Shown here piece by piece: positions 16,041-18,199 of a stretch of DNA of 18,199 nt. How positions within the stretch are numbered: the first letter of the stretch is position 1; each line of letters starts with the position of its first letter. Both the position numbers and the translations under genes were made by a program. Origin of the DNA: Saprospiraceae bacterium (lineage in GTDB: Bacteria > Bacteroidota > Bacteroidia > Chitinophagales > Saprospiraceae); assembly GCA_020852155.1 (NCBI GenBank), contig JADZBJ010000233.1, positions 1-18,199 on the forward strand, given 5' to 3'. The notes under the pieces were generated by a model, which worked only from the letters and a program-made list of their open reading frames with translations, was not told the origin of the DNA and made no database searches.

Positions 16041-17012
16041 ATGTTTTCAACACGAGCCAACGGCAAATTGCTGCTGACCAGCGAGTATTTCGTACTGGAT
16101 GGCGCTGTGGCATTGGCCATACCGACCCGGTTCGGGCAATTGATGGAAGTCTCGGCGTCGGAGGAGCCAATGATCCGATGGCAAAGCCTGGATGAACACG
16201 ATAACGTCTGGTTTGAAGCGTCATTTGATCTGCCGAGCCTTCAAGTGAAGGACAGCAGCGACGCCGATGCCGCCCAGAGGTTAGTGGATATTTTTCAGGC
16301 CATTCAGCAAATCAATCCGCAATTTTTTCATTCAGATCAGGATGGCGCGCATATCCGCACCCGCCTTGATTTCCCACGTCAATGGGGATTGGGTACCAGC
16401 AGCACCCTGATAGCGGCCTTGGCCAAATGGGCGGGCGTTGACCCCTACCCTGTTCTGTTTAACACCTTTGGCGGATCGGGGTATGACCTCGCCTGCGCTT
16501 ATGCCAATGGCCCGATTTTGTACCATCTTTCTCCTGAAAAAAAGCCGCACGTTCAGGAAATTGAATACAAACCCGCTTTTTCCGGGCAATTGTATTTCAT
16601 TTACCTTGGTCAAAAACAAAACAGCCGCGAAGGCATTGCCCGTTATCGGGAACAAGTAAAAAATCAGCCGGACCGAATATTCGAACACATTGAACGCCTG
16701 AATGAACTAACGCAACGTTGGTTGAACAGCGCATCCATCACAGAACTTCAAGAGTGCATGATGGAACATGAAGCCGTGGTTAGCGCTTGCCTGGGGCTTC
16801 CGGAAGTGCAAAATCTGTTTTTTTCGGACTTTCAAGGGGCGGTAAAAAGTCTCGGCGCCTGGGGTGGCGACTTCGTGCTGGCAGCGGCAAATCAGCCTGA
16901 ACAAGACGTCAAAAACTACTTTCAGAAAAAAGGTTTTTCAACCGTTTTAACCTGGGATGACATGACACAGGCGGAAACATCAACAGGACGAGTATCTTTG
17001 CCGACTTTTTAA
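16041..17012 (+). CDS. GYDIA family GHMP kinase
   Basis: 323 aa cytoplasmic small-molecule kinase of the galactokinase/homoserine/mevalonate/phosphomevalonate superfamily. N-terminal motif ANGKLLLTSEYFVLDG (6-21) is the GHMP motif 1 region; the ATP loop is WGLGTSST (115-122, the PxxxGLGSS-type motif); GGSGYDLACA (144-153) corresponds to the GYDIA signature with Leu for Ile; the C-terminal GAWGGDFVLAA is motif 3. This subgroup is typical of Bacteroidota and its substrate is not settled; a mevalonate-pathway role is suspected from sequence similarity only. No isoprenoid gene lies nearby here. ATG 16041 follows the heptamer array by 19 bp. It is 15 bp upstream of accD, so the two are very probably co-transcribed. 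Confidence 0.9.
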   Translation: MFSTRANGKLLLTSEYFVLDGAVALAIPTRFGQLMEVSASEEPMIRWQSLDEHDNVWFEASFDLPSLQVKDSSDADAAQRLVDIFQAIQQINPQFFHSDQDGAHIRTRLDFPRQWGLGTSSTLIAALAKWAGVDPYPVLFNTFGGSGYDLACAYANGPILYHLSPEKKPHVQEIEYKPAFSGQLYFIYLGQKQNSREGIARYREQVKNQPDRIFEHIERLNELTQRWLNSASITELQECMMEHEAVVSACLGLPEVQNLFFSDFQGAVKSLGAWGGDFVLAAANQPEQDVKNYFQKKGFSTVLTWDDMTQAETSTGRVSLPTF

Positions 17013-17027
17013 AAAAACAATATTCCC

Positions 17028-17897
17028 ATGAGTTGGTACAAACGCTTGAGAGAAGGCATCACTACCGCCACAAAATCCAAAAAAGATGTGCCGGAGGGTA
17101 TATGGTATCAGTGCAAAAACTGCAAAGAAACCAGTACCACCAAGCAGATGCAGGAAAATTTCTACAAGTGCCCAAAGTGCGACTATCACACAGCCATTGG
17201 CTCGCAAGAATATTTCCGGCTGCTGTTCGATGACGAGCAGTATATCACGCTGCACGACGATCTGGTGTCGGTTGACTTTCTTCATTTTACCGACCTCAAG
17301 CCCTACGATAAACGCCTGGAGGAATCCCGGCGTAGAACCGGCCTCAACGACGCCCTGGCCATCGGCTACGGACTGGTACATGCCCGCCCGCTGACCATCG
17401 CCTGTATGGATTTCAAATTCATTGGCGGCTCTATGGGTTCAGTTGTCGGCGAAAAAATATCGCTGGCCATTGACCATGCCATCGAATCTCGCTCAGCCCT
17501 GATGATTATTTCCAAATCAGGCGGCGCACGTATGATGGAAAGCGCATTTTCGCTCATGCAAATGGCCAAAACCAGCGCCAAACTCACCCTGCTGGCCAAG
17601 GCCAAACTTCCCTATTTTTCGTTTATGACCGACCCCACAACGGGCGGCGTAACAGCCTCGTATGCCATGCTCGGCGACGTAAACATGGCCGAACCCGGCG
17701 CACTGATCGGCTTTGCCGGTCCGCGCGTCATTCGCGAAACCATCAAGCGCGACCTGCCGGAAGGCTTCCAAACAGCCGAATACCTGCTCGAAAACGGCTT
17801 TGTGGACGTTATTATCAATAGAAAAGACCTCCGTGAAACTGTTGGCGACTTGCTCGCTTTCTGGTTCGAACCGGTTAATCTGGAAGAAGTCGGTTAA
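17028..17897 (+). CDS. accD: Acetyl-CoA carboxylase carboxyltransferase subunit beta
   Basis: Beta subunit of the ACC carboxyltransferase, which makes malonyl-CoA for fatty acid synthesis together with AccA, AccB and AccC (not in the window). 289 aa, usual length. The N-terminal zinc ribbon is intact: Cys29, Cys32, Cys48 and Cys51 in QCKNCKE and KCPKCDYH. The crotonase-fold core carries FKFIGGSMGSVVGEKI, KSGGARMMES, PTTGGVTASYAMLGD (oxyanion and CoA region) and GFAGPRVIRETIKRDLPEGF. ATG 17028 is set by the MSWYKRLREG start typical of the family. It is the second gene of a pair with the GHMP kinase, 15 bp apart. Its TAA is followed by a degenerate GAAGGTTGAGG stretch and a nested inverted repeat. 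Confidence 0.97.
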   Translation: MSWYKRLREGITTATKSKKDVPEGIWYQCKNCKETSTTKQMQENFYKCPKCDYHTAIGSQEYFRLLFDDEQYITLHDDLVSVDFLHFTDLKPYDKRLEESRRRTGLNDALAIGYGLVHARPLTIACMDFKFIGGSMGSVVGEKISLAIDHAIESRSALMIISKSGGARMMESAFSLMQMAKTSAKLTLLAKAKLPYFSFMTDPTTGGVTASYAMLGDVNMAEPGALIGFAGPRVIRETIKRDLPEGFQTAEYLLENGFVDVIINRKDLRETVGDLLAFWFEPVNLEEVG

Positions 17898-17946
17898 AAG
17901 GAATAAGGACGAAGGTTGAGGGCTGAAGGTGGCGAGCGTTTTTTAT

Positions 17947-18070
17947 CCCCATCGGTAAAATATTTTTACGAGGTGCGTAGCACCGTAAACGTCTCAAAAA
18001 ACTGACGATACGGTACTACGCACCTCAATTTTTATCCGTTTAGCGTTACCTGCGTTACGCCCCGATGGGG
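17947..18070. repeat. Nested inverted repeat after accD
   Basis: Outer arms CCCCATCGG (17947-17955) and CCGATGGGG (18062-18070) enclose inner arms 17970-17985 and 18011-18026, which are complementary over 16 nt with one mismatch (GAGGTGCGTAGCACCG against CGGTACTACGCACCTC). The left inner arm is also a small hairpin by itself (GGTGC, loop GTA, GCACC), and GTAAAA/TTTTAC (17955-17969) forms another. GCGTTAC occurs twice (18043-18049, 18052-18058). There is no ORF inside. It may be a REP-like or relic mobile element; the type is unknown to me. Confidence 0.75.
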
Positions 18071-18077
18071 CATTTTT
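18059..18077 (+). terminator. Possible intrinsic terminator downstream of accD
   Basis: GCCCC, loop GAT, GGGGC, then ATTTTTT on the plus strand. The stem is short (5 bp) but all G-C, and the T-run follows within one base. It overlaps the right outer arm of the nested repeat, which may be its real identity. Confidence 0.45.
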
Positions 18078-18150
18078 TACACCCGTTTAAACCTTGTCGC
18101 CCAAGTGCAGTCAAATCCGAAAATTTTTTACCAAAACCTTTTTACCATTA

Positions 18151-18199
18151 TGTTTAGCAACGTTCGAATTGCGCTACCGCTCTTCCTGCTGGCTTTCGC
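18151..18199 (+). CDS. 5' end of a probable exported protein (truncated by the window)
   Basis: ATG 18151 opens a frame that runs to the window edge: MFSNVRIALPLFLLAF, with a basic residue followed by a hydrophobic run, the beginning of a signal peptide or membrane anchor. The start is preceded by an A/T-rich leader (about 18119-18150) like other starts in the window. Only 16 codons are visible, so neither family nor function can be named. Confidence 0.5.

Overview
The window looks like chromosomal DNA of a Bacteroidota species. Four things support this: a secreted protein with a type IX secretion (T9SS) C-terminal sorting domain, a GYDIA-type GHMP kinase, a BshA bacillithiol glycosyltransferase, and a perfect Bacteroidota -7 promoter motif (TAnnTTTG) upstream of bshA. 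Start sites lack Shine-Dalgarno sequences and tend to be A/T-rich, as is usual in this phylum. A Saprospiria-like member is my guess from overall protein style; no marker here proves the class.

Layout. Positions 4-7667 are a minus-strand block, read right to left: bshA, a GH57/DUF3536 glycosidase that starts within about 20 nt of the bshA stop, an unpaired sensor histidine kinase, and the Lon protease. Positions 7758-8703 form a small accessory segment: an AT-richer lipoprotein gene and a 159-bp foldback (MITE-like) element, bracketed by two identical 37-bp terminator hairpins. Next comes a large secreted T9SS-sorted protein (8772-11363, minus), and divergent from it an uncharacterised 464-aa protein (11509-12903, plus). 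A secreted CocE/NonD-type hydrolase (13155-15041, minus) converges on that gene. The right end is a plus-strand housekeeping run: pyrH (UMP kinase), a GYDIA GHMP kinase and accD (acetyl-CoA carboxylase beta), then the first 16 codons of a probable exported protein at the window edge.

The genes are mostly ordinary core metabolism and protein quality control. The unusual signal is between them. Three intergenic regions (3928-4069, 12901-13157, 15877-16021) share one architecture with unrelated sequences: short tandem units on one side, a spacer, and the inverted complement of the same units on the other side. At three gene ends (the 464-aa gene, the CocE hydrolase and pyrH) the array begins exactly at the TGA stop codon. 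The convergent-gene copy also carries a perfect 35-bp palindrome nested inside. A further nested inverted repeat follows accD (17947-18070). I found no CRISPR array, rRNA or tRNA gene, phage gene or intact transposase.
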